This document shows, one piece after another, positions 1-9,434 of a stretch of 64,000 bases of DNA. The stretch covers positions 31,412,638 to 31,476,637 of the forward strand of contig JAGTTD010000010.1 in the NCBI GenBank assembly GCA_018398585.1, in the 5' to 3' direction. Each line of letters starts with the position of its first letter. The first letter of the stretch is position 1. The notes below the pieces were generated by a model. That model did no database searches, was not told the DNA's origin, and saw only the letters and a program-made list of their open reading frames with translations. This DNA is from Simmondsia chinensis. Taxonomy: Eukaryota > Streptophyta > Magnoliopsida > Caryophyllales > Simmondsiaceae. A program made the position numbers and the translations under genes.

Positions 1-1175
1 TCAAGTAATAATTTCACAACCACACAAAGTCTAAATAATTTTAAATATATTATAGTCTTACTTATATTACTCTATGCAGGCATAATATAATTGATAAAAA
101 AAATTGATTCTCTTAAAACAAGTAAGGAATATCGTAAGATGAGAACATGTTTTTCATTGAAACAAACAACGGAAAAGTTCAATGAGAATTGCATTTTTCA
201 TATTTTTCGAGGAAGAGTACTTTCCTCAAAACAGACAGAGCCATTCGACTCAGTAACTATTTTTACTTGGATTAATGAGTGCATCAAAAATTGCACTGAA
301 AAAAAAATAAAAATAAAAATCACAAGAAAAGCACACTTCCCAGCTACCAACTACACAAACATCGGATTCCCCCTTTAAAAAAAAAAAAAAAGTTCAAAGT
401 TTGGATTCTACGCGGTTTGTGGGGATCAGAAACGCATTCTTTGCCACCAAGTTCGCCCCACTCTCTCTCCTTATTACTCCAATCCCAATGTTCCTACTTT
501 ATTGCGCTCTCCATCATTCAAAATTACATTTTCTTTTCTTCGGTCCATGTTAGAATTGAATTCTTATAAAAATTTATATTTTTTAGTAATTTAATTAAAA
601 GTATTCTCGTTGAGGATATATTTATAATTTACTTACTCATATGGGCTTGTGGGTTATTCTCATGAGCCTGGGTTAGTTGGGGCAACTCATTCCCTTGTTA
701 CCAATTAAAAAAAAACATTTTAATAATTAGATACAAAATATTTGGTTATTGTAATGGGGGAGAGAACTTCTTAGAAGAGCTAATTAAAAAACAGAGGAAT
801 TAGATGTTATCTATGAGCTACGTGAGTTGCTTTCTACGGGTTGGAGTACAAAACCAATTATAAATTTTTATCCACCAGATTAAACTTTTAAAATAGTTAA
901 ATCTTTGACACTATGCTTTACAAAATTTAAAAATAAAAATCGAATTCAACTTTTGATTCCATGTAAATGAAAAACATTAAATTCTACACCTCTTTAAAAA
1001 ATAAAAAATTTTCAATTCTCACTTTTCCATGTGAATCAAAACATTAGGTGAAAGAAAACCATGTCTCGCTTGTATAAGAAGTTTGTTTTGTATTATAACT
1101 TTGTCGCTCATTATTGAAAAAGAATAAGAAAAAAAACAACTCACTTCTTGTCCATATAGAATTCAGTGTCAGCGG
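1..1175. other. AT-rich upstream region of the CML gene, no gene seen
   Basis: AT-rich sequence with A- and T-runs. Open frames here are short, low in complexity and unlike any family I know. The last few hundred bases should contain the promoter of the calmodulin-like gene starting at 1234. Confidence 0.5.
1073..1078 (+). promoter_or_regulatory. possible TATA element of the CML gene
   Basis: TATAAG lies about 160 bp before the ATG at 1234, a plausible distance for a short 5' leader. A TATA-like word in AT-rich DNA is weak evidence, so this is only a candidate. Confidence 0.25.
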
Positions 1176-1233
1176 GTGTCCCTTCTTGTCCATTCCTTTT
1201 CTTCTATTCCATTGTCATTCTTCATAGAAGGTC

Positions 1234-1881
1234 ATGGTGATACAAATACTTCTACTCTCTTTTGTTTTTCTTGTTGCTTTCTTCTACTTAAATTCCACAA
1301 AACCCACAAAAAAACTCCAATTCTTTTGGCTAAGCAACAAATTCAATGCTTTTGCATTGACATCACCCAAAAAAACACCTTGTAATTGCACTAATATCAA
1401 TGGAGAAGATGAGCTCAAGCGCATTTTCGACATGTTCGACAAGAACAAAGATGGGTTTATAACCAAAGAGGAGCTCTATGGATCCCTCAAGAACATTGGG
1501 ATGTCCATGGATGATGCAGAAATTGAAGAAATGGTTGAGAAGTTAGATTCTAATGGTGATGGGTTGATTGATTTTAATGAATTTTGTCAAGTTTTCGAGT
1601 CAAAAGACGAGGCAGAAGATGAAGAAAGGAAGAAAAGAGAGGTGGGTGAAGAAGAAGACGGGTTAAAGAGGGCTTTTGATGTGTTTGATGGGAATAAAGA
1701 TGGGTTAATCACAGTGGATGAACTGAGGTATGTGTTATCATCCATGGGGATGATGATGATGGGTGGGAAGAGGATCATGATGGATGATTGTAAGGAGATG
1801 ATTGATAGGGTTGATGAGGACGGGGATGGTATGGTTAATTTTGATGAGTTTAAGAGGATGATGATGATGATGAAAAATTGA
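1234..1881 (+). CDS. CML: calmodulin-like protein (CML), four EF-hands with N-terminal hydrophobic anchor
   Basis: A single open frame of 215 residues. Four canonical EF-hand loops, each starting with Asp and ending with Glu, sit at about residues 69-80, 105-116, 152-163 and 194-205, so all four sites should bind Ca2+. Residues 1-20 form a strongly hydrophobic segment (start [19 protein letters not shown]) followed by a Lys-rich stretch. This suggests a signal anchor or membrane tether, as in the Arabidopsis CML4/CML5 type. The protein is probably a Ca2+ sensor that passes calcium signals to target proteins near a membrane. An acidic linker of about 20 residues ([20 protein letters not shown]) separates the two EF-hand pairs. 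Odd points are Met runs between EF3 and EF4 and at the C-terminus, made by ATG repeats. The start at 1234 is chosen because it gives the hydrophobic N-terminus typical of this subgroup. The lack of introns is normal for many CMLs. Family call is very sure; exact orthology is not. Confidence 0.93.
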   Translation: MVIQILLLSFVFLVAFFYLNSTKPTKKLQFFWLSNKFNAFALTSPKKTPCNCTNINGEDELKRIFDMFDKNKDGFITKEELYGSLKNIGMSMDDAEIEEMVEKLDSNGDGLIDFNEFCQVFESKDEAEDEERKKREVGEEEDGLKRAFDVFDGNKDGLITVDELRYVLSSMGMMMMGGKRIMMDDCKEMIDRVDEDGDGMVNFDEFKRMMMMMKN

Positions 1882-2160
1882 TGGTGGTTGATGGTTTGTT
1901 CTTGTTTGTGTCGAGATGGGTCATGGATAGGATGATGGATGATAGTTGATGTTGGTGTCTGATTTGGTGTTGTTTATGTTGAGATGGGTCATGGGTAGCA
2001 TGTGGATGGTCATGATGGATGACGATGATGATGATGATGCAGCATGTGTTCCATGTATGCATGATGTATTTGGTGGTTTCTGCTGTAAGATCACAAAGCG
2101 TGTGCTTGGTTCAGGTTCAGGATCTAGATTGTGTATAGTACCAGGTGAAGACTAACTATA
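1882..2160 (+). repeat. 3' region of CML with imperfect direct repeat and GAT/ATG microsatellite
   Basis: The sequence around GAGATGGGTCATGG occurs twice, at about 1913-1926 and 1981-1994, within longer similar stretches offset by about 70 bp. A (GAT)n run sits near 2020-2038. The same ATG/GAT-rich composition makes the C-terminal Met run of the CML protein, so slippage and local duplication seem to have shaped the gene end. Open frames here are by-products of the repeat. Confidence 0.5.
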
Positions 2161-3123
2161 TTAGATAGGCTTTGTTGTTTTGGTTTTTAAAGGGCTTGTT
2201 GGATATCATCTTATAATTGTAATTTTTGGTTTTTGAAAAACTAAATACTATATTTTGAAAATAGATTTCTTTTGGTCTTTTGTCTTCAAACAATCATTTT
2301 TAAAACCTAATTTTTGATTTCTCAAAAATTAAAAATTACCCACAAGAGTGATAACAAGCAGCCCCAAGTTGACATACCTTTGGATTGATGAAAGGTAACT
2401 ATAGTGTGTATTCTAACTCGTATATCCATACTAGAAGTGTGCTATCTAATGCTGATTCTTGTGTTTGCAATGGTTGTTTATTGATATCAAAGAGTTCAGC
2501 CAACCTCAAACTTCTCATAAGGTAGCTCGCTGAAAGAGTCAAATGGCTGAGTTCGTTTCGACATCGAGCAAGTGGGGTTGGTTTGTTTAGCTAAACAAGT
2601 CAAGTTTGAGCCTAAATTGGCCGACCTTAATATAAATTTTACGCCTAAATGTTTCAAATCGAGCCAAGTTGAAGGCTAAGTAATCCGAAGTCAAAGTTCA
2701 AGTGAGCTTGAATTAGACAAGCATAGCTTGAAGCTTTTCACATTGGGTTCAAGCTCACCGAGTTAAGGTTATGACCAGCCAAACTCAAACACAAAATCTC
2801 TAGGCTAGGCAAGCTTTGAAAGGGTCGATTACTAGTGAGGCTTAGTTAGTGGAGGCGTTGGATTGATAGCTATTAGCCAATAGTTAGTAGCTATTGTAGA
2901 TGAGTTTAAACAATAAATGTAAGGTGTTATAGGTGTGCCCTCTGGAGTTGTTGATTAGTTAGTTGTACGGCATGTGACAACGTTGAAAAGTAAATGGAAT
3001 GACCTCATCCGTCTTTCCAATACTCAAATTAAGTTAGTGGTATATCTTTCGACTCCTTAAATTAAAGGTCTTCCGTTCAAAGTTCATCACTCACTTCCTT
3101 AAAGTGTTGGTTTGCTTATTTAG
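2161..3123. repeat. intergenic DNA with degenerate GAGCTCAAGCTT-type repeat (about 2480-2860)
   Basis: No gene seen. From about 2480 to 2860 the sequence repeats degenerate words such as gagctcaagctt and gagccaagttgaagg. The same style of repeat recurs at about 6072-6440 and 15050-15540. I cannot assign it to a transposon family. Confidence 0.4.
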
Positions 3124-3133
3124 GGAAGATGTT

Positions 3134-3498
3134 CTCAGGTGACAATGTTAAAGATCTAGTAAGTTTCTTGCTGCGAAGCACGCATGGTAGCTCGGGAAAA
3201 GACTAGGGCTGAAATCTGATGGTGAGAAATCGATTATGATTGAACACATTGCTTCAATAGATTAGGGGCCTGACTATTTTGTTTTTCTATCTTTTGGTTT
3301 GTTCTTACCTCCAAGCCTTCTCTAGTGGTGGGTAAGACTTTTAGTATAATGCTAATTTCTCCTGTTTTCTCGGTTTGGAATGTTGTACAATATTTGTCAC
3401 TCTAGATCTTCATCTATATGCGCGTTGAGTCAATGCTCTTTTGTACAAATTACCAATTTTGTATTATAATTTTCTCGCTAATTATCAAAAAAAAAAAA
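3134..3498 (+). mobile_element. 5'-truncated L1 LINE 3' tail with poly(A) and target duplication
   Basis: A non-coding insert ends in ATTATC followed by a run of 12 A, the same kind of end as the other L1-like tails in this window. It is flanked by the perfect 10-bp direct repeat GGAAGATGTT at 3124-3133 and 3499-3508, the target-site duplication expected of LINE insertion. No coding sequence remains. Confidence 0.75.
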
Positions 3499-3508
3499 GG
3501 AAGATGTT

Positions 3509-3951
3509 ATATCACCTTACCGAGGGAAAAAAAAAGCAAAAAGAAAAAACAAACTAGCATCAATTATTAGCTACCAAAAAATAAGTTTCTAATTCGGTTG
3601 TTGACATTGATAATATAGCGATTGAAGAACTAAAATAGACCCAAAAAATAGTATAGTTTTATTTATTTTGGTCAAGAGCTCTATTTTTGAGGCCCGAGGC
3701 CATAACTATTCGTTGATATCGAAATCAAAAGCATGTACAATAGAAGGGACTGTATATCTCACCCAATCATGGTTACAGAAACCTATTTGCCGACCTATGT
3801 ATCCACACAAAAAAAAAAAAAAAAATTTAAATTTAACAAAAAAGAAAAAAAAAACAAAAAAAATTAACTCAAAACACAAAATCAAAAATTTTGATGTCTG
3901 AGGTTATAGTCTCGATCTCCCAAGGAGGACAAACAAAATTGCTATTAGTGG
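3509..3951. other. A-rich spacer, no gene seen
   Basis: Low-complexity DNA with several A-runs, notably near 3805-3870. Short open frames reflect this composition. Confidence 0.4.
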
Positions 3952-4440
3952 CTAACATGCCCTCTTGTTACCAGATTCAAGAATCACTTTTCTCCAGCCG
4001 TTCACCATAGCAAAATGACATGTCGTGCGAACCGCTCGGGCTTCTGCCATCAAGGCCAAACCCGCATACACAAATCCCAACCAACCTGCAATCACCATCC
4101 CCCAACAGTCCCTCGTGACCACACCCATCGCAGCCAAATCAAAAGAAGACTTCTAAAAAGCACCGACATTGATTATAACTGTTCCTGGAGGGAGCCTCGC
4201 AGCACCCGAAACCTCCACAGCCCTCACATCTGACATTTGCGAGACTCTCATAGCGGAACAAAACAGACCAGCCTTGGCCAAAGCCTTGGAGGCCACCACC
4301 CATGGTTGCTCACAGGAAGAGCGAAACACAAGCCCACACTGCGCCTTCCAAATCTCCCAACAAATAAAAGCCACCCTGGATGAGCCCACCTACGGTTGCT
4401 CATTAGCAATACAAGATGAGAAATTAGAGAGATATACCAT
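3952..4440 (-). pseudogene. RNase H-like (RVT_3 type) retroelement pseudogene
   Basis: Translating the minus strand gives, in one frame, a linker with PPGTVIINVGAF, a stop codon, then AAMGVVTRDCWGMVIAG, a segment around LMAEARAV, and NGWRKVILES. These blocks match in order the plant RNase H-like domain found at the C-terminus of many non-LTR retrotransposons and retro-derived genes (IN.DG motif, G.V.RD, AE..A, GW..V..ES). The Asp of the IN-D-G motif is missing and a stop interrupts the frame at about 4150, so it is broken. No upstream reverse transcriptase is recognisable. Confidence 0.65.
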
Positions 4441-6035
4441 CATCTGCATGACCCATCACATACAAAATAAGCGACAACAAAATCTAAAATTTCTAGAGCA
4501 ACACCATCCAATACGCCAATATTAGGTCGCAGCATTGGAGGCGTCAAAATTTTCAACTAGAAACTTCAATATGGTTGATCACATTAATAGTTTGACTGTT
4601 CGCATGTTACTAAAGTTTAGAAAAACTAGTACATGATTGATCTCAAAAAAGGTGTGACCAGCCACGAAAGGTACTCGTGTCATTTTAACCACAGTGAACC
4701 AAAAAAATTAACCAGTCTCCTCTTAAAATGCGAAAAGCGTAATACTTCAGGCCATCGACACTTACTTCCACTTGTATGAGAAAATGTTACAAAGGAAAAA
4801 CACATTTTTCTTCACATCGCACCTCAAAATCGATTAGCATGTGGATTTTTGTCTGTTAGTGTTGATCGCTTGAAAATTTTCCACGCCTCAGAAGTGGTTG
4901 CCTCAAATCTTCCTTCAAATATGAATGTGGAACTTACCATGCCTGGATCATTCTCCAAGCCCTTCTCCTGAAGTAACGAGATGACTGACCTGCTGCAGAC
5001 TGGAATTCCAACTAAAAAAAGCAGTGTTAAGGAAGAAAAATGAAACTTTTGATCAAAACATCATTGAATTGTTTCATTTTAATCTCGTAGCATAAGAATG
5101 AAACACATTGTTTAGTTTTGCTTAAAGCACAAATGAAGTGTTGGTGCATTTTCAAAATAATCAAAAGATGATTGGGAGAAGAGGTGTATCTCTTTGTGAA
5201 GGGATATGTCTCTTCATAAAAAGACACTTAAAAATCTACAAATACCCCCTCCATTCTCATGATTAAAAAAACAATACCTGAAAAACTTTGTTCTCTCTTT
5301 CATTTAAAGTCTCGATCATCTTTCCTTTCTATGCTCTTACTCTCACTTTGTTTTGAGTTTCATTGTATCTCTAAGACTATTTCGGTATTAATGAAGCAAG
5401 TCTTAAGGAAAGTAGTTCACTACATGCCTTAAAATCGGTGACTGAAATATATACCTGTTTTCATATTCTTTAACAATCTTTGCATGTTTTTTTTCATATT
5501 GTTCTTACAACAAGTGTCAGAAAAAGCAGGATGAAGGTACAAGATAAAACAGCAGCAAATGGGCTCAAACGTGCATTACACAAGGCGTGCGAGTACACAG
5601 CTATAAATTCGTTCTACAATGAAATGACGTGTTCTTATCGCACCATGACAGAATTTTTAAAGCAATGTTATTTACATGGCGAAATTTGTTATTGACAAAG
5701 CAGGATTATTATTTCCAAGGCAATTATGTGGCTCTCATTTTTTATAAGTCACATTATTACTCCAACAATAAAAATTTTTGACAAGACATAACTCCCAATT
5801 TTTATCATAACACTTCAATTAAATTGTTGTGTTTTTATTAATTCAGTCAAACATAAAGAAGTAAAAAACTTTTTACAGGAAAACAATAAAAAATGGTCAG
5901 ACATCAGTCGGAAATGTCTAACTGAATTTTCAATCAGAAAACCAATCGAAAATTTCCAAACAAATTTTATTTCAGTCCAAAAATGCACTTTCCAGCCGAT
6001 TTTTGCCAGTTTCAACCAATTTTGGGTCAGAAAAT
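4441..6035. other. AT-rich intergenic DNA, no gene seen
   Basis: No open frame here resembles a known protein, and none shows coding character. The right edge may be a CACTA transposon end (see 6036-6051). Confidence 0.4.
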
Positions 6036-6051
6036 TGTTGCTTTTGTAGTG
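6036..6051 (-). mobile_element. possible CACTA-type terminal inverted repeat (one end only)
   Basis: On the minus strand this reads CACTACAAAAGCAACA, the classic start of many plant CACTA elements, followed by motifs such as CTGACCCAAAATT and several CAG/CTGA words resembling subterminal repeats. A CACTACA word at about 5415 could be the other end of a non-autonomous element of about 640 bp. The 3-bp flanks (gtt and ctt) do not agree, so the second end is not established. Confidence 0.35.
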
Positions 6052-6071
6052 CTTCAATGTTTGGCAGCTCA

Positions 6072-6440
6072 ATTAGGAGTGTAAAAGAGTTGATCCAGGC
6101 CCAAAGTTGTGAGGCTTGAGAATCGACTTCCTAACATATGACACATGTCGAGCTGAAGCTAAGCGTCAAAACTTTGAACATGAGTTTGACTCATTAAAAG
6201 CTCAATCTTAGACATGGCTAGATTCAGCTTGAACCCGGATTGATGAGCTTTCAGTTACTTTCGACTTCTTTATGCTCATCTAGCTTAGTATAGACTCATT
6301 TGGTCTCAATTAGACTCAAGCTTAACTCATTTAGGATCGGACATTGCTTAATTGTCACATTTAGTTCATAATTACATTGAGGTTGGCTTATTTAAGCCGG
6401 TTTAAACTCGCGAGCTTCCAAGCTCAAGCTTCACTGAGAC
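6072..6440. repeat. degenerate GAGCTTGAGC-type repeat
   Basis: Repeating words built on gagctt, gctcaa and tcgagc cover this stretch, similar to about 2480-2860 and 15050-15540. No coding potential. Family unknown. Confidence 0.4.
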
Positions 6441-6669
6441 CTTTCACACAATTTCTCATGCTCTCAAAAACTTTGATGAACTTTCTCCCACGGTGAGGGT
6501 GGATATGTTACAGGAAAACCAACACTTAAATGATTCAGAAATTTACTCATATGGGAACTATACGGGAAATATATATAAGAGCAAATCATCCAAAAACAGT
6601 GTTGGGATGTATATATTGTATCTAGGGATAGTATCATATATGATATGATGTATATTTTGTGTATACAAC

Positions 6670-6921
6670 AGACAACAAATCCAGTGCCTCAAGGGCTTCC
6701 GCCTAAGCAAGGTCTAGGGAGGGTGGATGTACGCAGCCTTACCTCTTCAAGGTATAACCCTACCGAGAGGCTGTTTCTAAAGACCCCCAACCTTATAGGG
6801 CTGGCAACACAAAGCCTTTCCCAGGAGGTCACCCATCCTGGTACTACTTTCGCCCAAGCACGCTGAACTTCGGAGTTCTAATGGGATTCGGTGAACTAGT
6901 GCCTGGTAAATGAACCCTATA
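6670..6921 (-). mobile_element. complete 5S rRNA-headed SINE with RTE-type 3' tail (copy 1)
   Basis: On the minus strand the 5' half aligns along its whole length with plant 5S rRNA: a start like ACCAGGCACTAG, then CCATTAGAACTCCGAAGTT, then a promoter region with an A-box-like word (6857-6870), an intermediate element and an intact C-box-like AGGATGGGTGACC (6828-6840). The 3' half runs through AAACAGCCTCTCGG and GGCTGCGTACATCC to CCCTTGAGGCACTGG and TTTGTTG. That half matches the last 120 bp of the RTE LINE at 37085-39181. The 8-bp repeat TATACAAC flanks the element at 6662-6669 and 6922-6929. It should be transcribed by RNA polymerase III and mobilised by RTE enzymes. It is not a functional 5S gene because of the substitutions and the tail. 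Confidence 0.88.
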
Positions 6922-7257
6922 TATACAACTTGACCCCACTAGGAGATGTTTGGGTATCTGGTTTACAGAATGAATCATGAAATTCAAAATTTAACTGGCA
7001 AAGCATATTTGAATCTTCCATTACTTACAGTTTTTCACGCTCATATTGCCAAAACTAGTCCCATTTAGGATTGTTGTGCATCCCTACATAGTAAAAGAGA
7101 AAGTAAAGTTAAATCAAAAATTAAATTAACAAAAGGAGAAAAGAAAAAAGTCACATAATTTCAAGTCTATGACATTAAGGTACACAAACCATACCAATCT
7201 TGACTTTAACTGGAGGCAATTCATACGTCAATAAAACAAAATGGGTATGAAAGAGAA

Positions 7258-7316
7258 TACAATAACAACAATAGACCCAGTGCCTCAAGGATTCCCGCTA
7301 ATGCAGGGTGCCACAC

Positions 7317-7355
<39 letters not shown>

Positions 7356-7398
7356 GAAGAAGGGGAAAATGTATGCAGCCTTACCCCTTGAAACCTAA
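7258..7398 (-). mobile_element. 5'-truncated SINE/RTE tail with 15-bp target duplication
   Basis: Only the 3' part of the SINE/RTE tail is present on the minus strand (CCTTGAGGCACTGGGTC then TTGTTGTTATTG). It is flanked by perfect 15-bp repeats GGGTATGAAAGAGAA at 7243-7257 and 7399-7413. Such 5' truncation is typical of target-primed reverse transcription. A 36-bp G run lies inside. Confidence 0.8.
7319..7354 (+). repeat. poly(G) run of 36 bp
   Basis: An uninterrupted G homopolymer inside the truncated SINE tail at 7258-7398. Full copies of the tail have no such run at this place. It may be a slippage expansion or an assembly artefact. Confidence 0.95.
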
Positions 7399-7861
7399 GG
7401 GTATGAAAGAGAACAAGTTGAGTAAAAAGCCAAAGGTTAACCAGACTCAAGTTCAACACAAATAACCAAAAGTCTAAAATGACATCATGTTTAAGTCCAG
7501 AAAACAGAAGTACTGAATGAAACTCAAGCTAAGATAACTGTAAAGCTAAACCCGAGCCAAATTGACCACCAACTTCAAGAGGAATATCAATTCAAGCTGA
7601 ACCCAAGCTCAAGCCCTGATGAACCTGTTTTCTTCCTAAAATCCCTTTAAATTTTAGTATCTTAGCATGTTTTCTTCATAAATAGGAGAGCCTTACTCCT
7701 CATTCAAGAACCCGAGGAAAAATAAAGAGAACAGCTACTAGAATTCTAGATAATAAAGAGAAAGAGAGCACTGGAATTCTTCCTGTACTCTATAGCCCAA
7801 GCAACGACAGATAAACCATCTTTTGAGCCAAAGATGAAGACTTGTGCCCTCTGCTTCAAAA

Positions 7862-7950
7862 AAGAAGCTACTTGGTTGAAATGAAGTAACAACCACCACC
7901 ACCGCCGCCGCCGCCCAATGCCTCACAGGCTCCCGCTAATGCAAGGTCCG
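7862..7950 (-). mobile_element. short SINE/RTE tail fragment with (CCACCG)-type end
   Basis: Minus-strand CATTAGCGGGAGCCTGTGAG and GCATTGGG correspond to the last 40 bp of the SINE/RTE tail, followed by a GGC/GGT trinucleotide run in place of (TTG)n. No target duplication found. Confidence 0.55.
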
Positions 7951-8419
7951 CGGTTCTCTAATCTGAAGCATCCTTAAAGGTTGCTAGATCTAAGCCCATG
8001 CCCCTTGGAGATTGAATCAGGTGTAGTTCATCATAATTACCCAGATACATGTTGAAGAAATACATATCCATATTTTGAGAAATAGTTTCAGTTCCCTTAA
8101 TTCGAACTTTGTGCGTAAATTATGTCTTCCGAAATGAGATATATGTCTTGGGTGCGTACAAGACAAAAACAATTCCTCTTGAACTAAAACTTAGCTAAGC
8201 TATCATTGGTAATTCAGTTCCTTTAGGTCATATTTAGGGCATAGAATTGGAGACTGGAATCAAGGCTTCCAAAATTCTAAATCTATTGGTTAGTTTATCT
8301 GCTAGACTTGGAATTACATTCTACTCCCCAATTCCACGGAATGAGGTTTTAACTAAAAATTATACATTCTAATTCCTTGAGGTGGGAGTCAAAAATTGTA
8401 ATTACATATTAACTTTACA

Positions 8420-9010
8420 GACCTGCAACTTAAACTAATCCAACCCAATTAACCGAAAACCCAAGATGACATGACACTGAAACAATCAACCAAGCTAAAT
8501 TAAACCGAAACTCAAAGAGATTGAGTGACTCAAACCCAAATAGCCTAACGCGATTTGAACTTGGCGTGATATAACTCAATGTTGAAAATGAACCCGATAG
8601 ACCAATATTTGAGATGACTCAAACCCAAATGATCCTACCTCACTCGAACTTGACTTGAATATGACCCGACCAAGTTGATATAAATCCCTAGATAATCCAA
8701 CCTAATTGACTCGAAGCCCAGAGACGACTAAAATTAAAAATAATTCGACCCTACTCAATCCGACATGACTTTAAATTAAGTCCAGGTAACTTGGAACTTG
8801 AAATTTACAACCTGATTGGCCTAGAACTAAGATGGCGAAGCCCGAAATGACCCTACCCAACTCATACTTGACATGGGCTAACTTGGATCCGAAAATGAAC
8901 ACACCAAAATAACCCAAAATTTGATACGACTTGAGCATGATATGATCTAACCCAACTAAAACCAAACCCAAGTAGACCTGAAACTTGACCAAACTTGAAC
9001 CCAGAATAAT
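8420..9010. repeat. degenerate repeat rich in AACCCAA/GACTCAAACC words
   Basis: Words such as gactcaaacccaaat, acccgata and aacccaacc recur at irregular spacing. The open frame on the opposite strand (8771-9019) is a product of this composition and resembles no known protein. Confidence 0.4.
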
Positions 9011-9160
9011 CTGATCCAATGAAATTCAACATTAGTCAACTGGAAACCCTCAATTATCCAAAACCCAAGAGGATTAGTAATAGATTACAATTCCAATTTA
9101 CAATTCCTTTGGTTACCCAAACAATGAAATTTCAATACCACCCCAATGCCAATTCAATAT

Positions 9161-9410
9161 TGTTAAATAGCAAGCCTACTTTTAGGTTTACTTTAATTGG
9201 TTTGCTATTATTAGACATGTTTATTTATTTAGCGAATATGAATCATTTACTTTATTTAGCTAGCTTATTTAGAGTACGTTATTCAGCTATATCTACGAAG
9301 AATTCTGTAAATCAATCAAATTGAAACAATCTTCTCAACTTTAGAACGTCGTGGACTTATATTGGAAGAATTTGCTTCTTAGTTATATGTCAATTATTTG
9401 GGTTCCTACA
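9161..9410 (+). repeat. 5' LTR of CopiaD
   Basis: 250 bp, TG...CA ends, followed after 2 bp by the primer binding site. It is the diverged twin of 13419-13673. Confidence 0.93.
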
Positions 9411-9412
9411 TT

Positions 9413-9425
9413 TGGTATCAAAGCT
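9413..9425 (+). promoter_or_regulatory. primer binding site of CopiaD (initiator-Met tRNA type)
   Basis: TGGTATCAAAGCT is nearly identical to the complement of the 3' end of plant initiator methionine tRNA, the usual primer for copia reverse transcription. Confidence 0.88.
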
Positions 9426-9434
9426 AGTTTAATT

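Noticed and set aside
91..378. Open frame of 95 residues near the window start
   Set aside because: It begins at a non-ATG codon, is Lys/Ile-rich from AT-rich DNA, and resembles no known family.
5480..5695. Open frame of 71 residues in spacer
   Set aside because: No ATG-based context, domain or homology recognised; length expected by chance.
5415..6051. A complete 640-bp CACTA miniature element
   Set aside because: Only the right end is convincing. The left CACTACA word differs after 7 bp and the flanking trinucleotides do not match.
6828..6921. A functional 5S rRNA gene
   Set aside because: The 5S-like part has several substitutions, is fused to an RTE tail and is bounded by a target duplication. 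It is a SINE head, not an rRNA gene.
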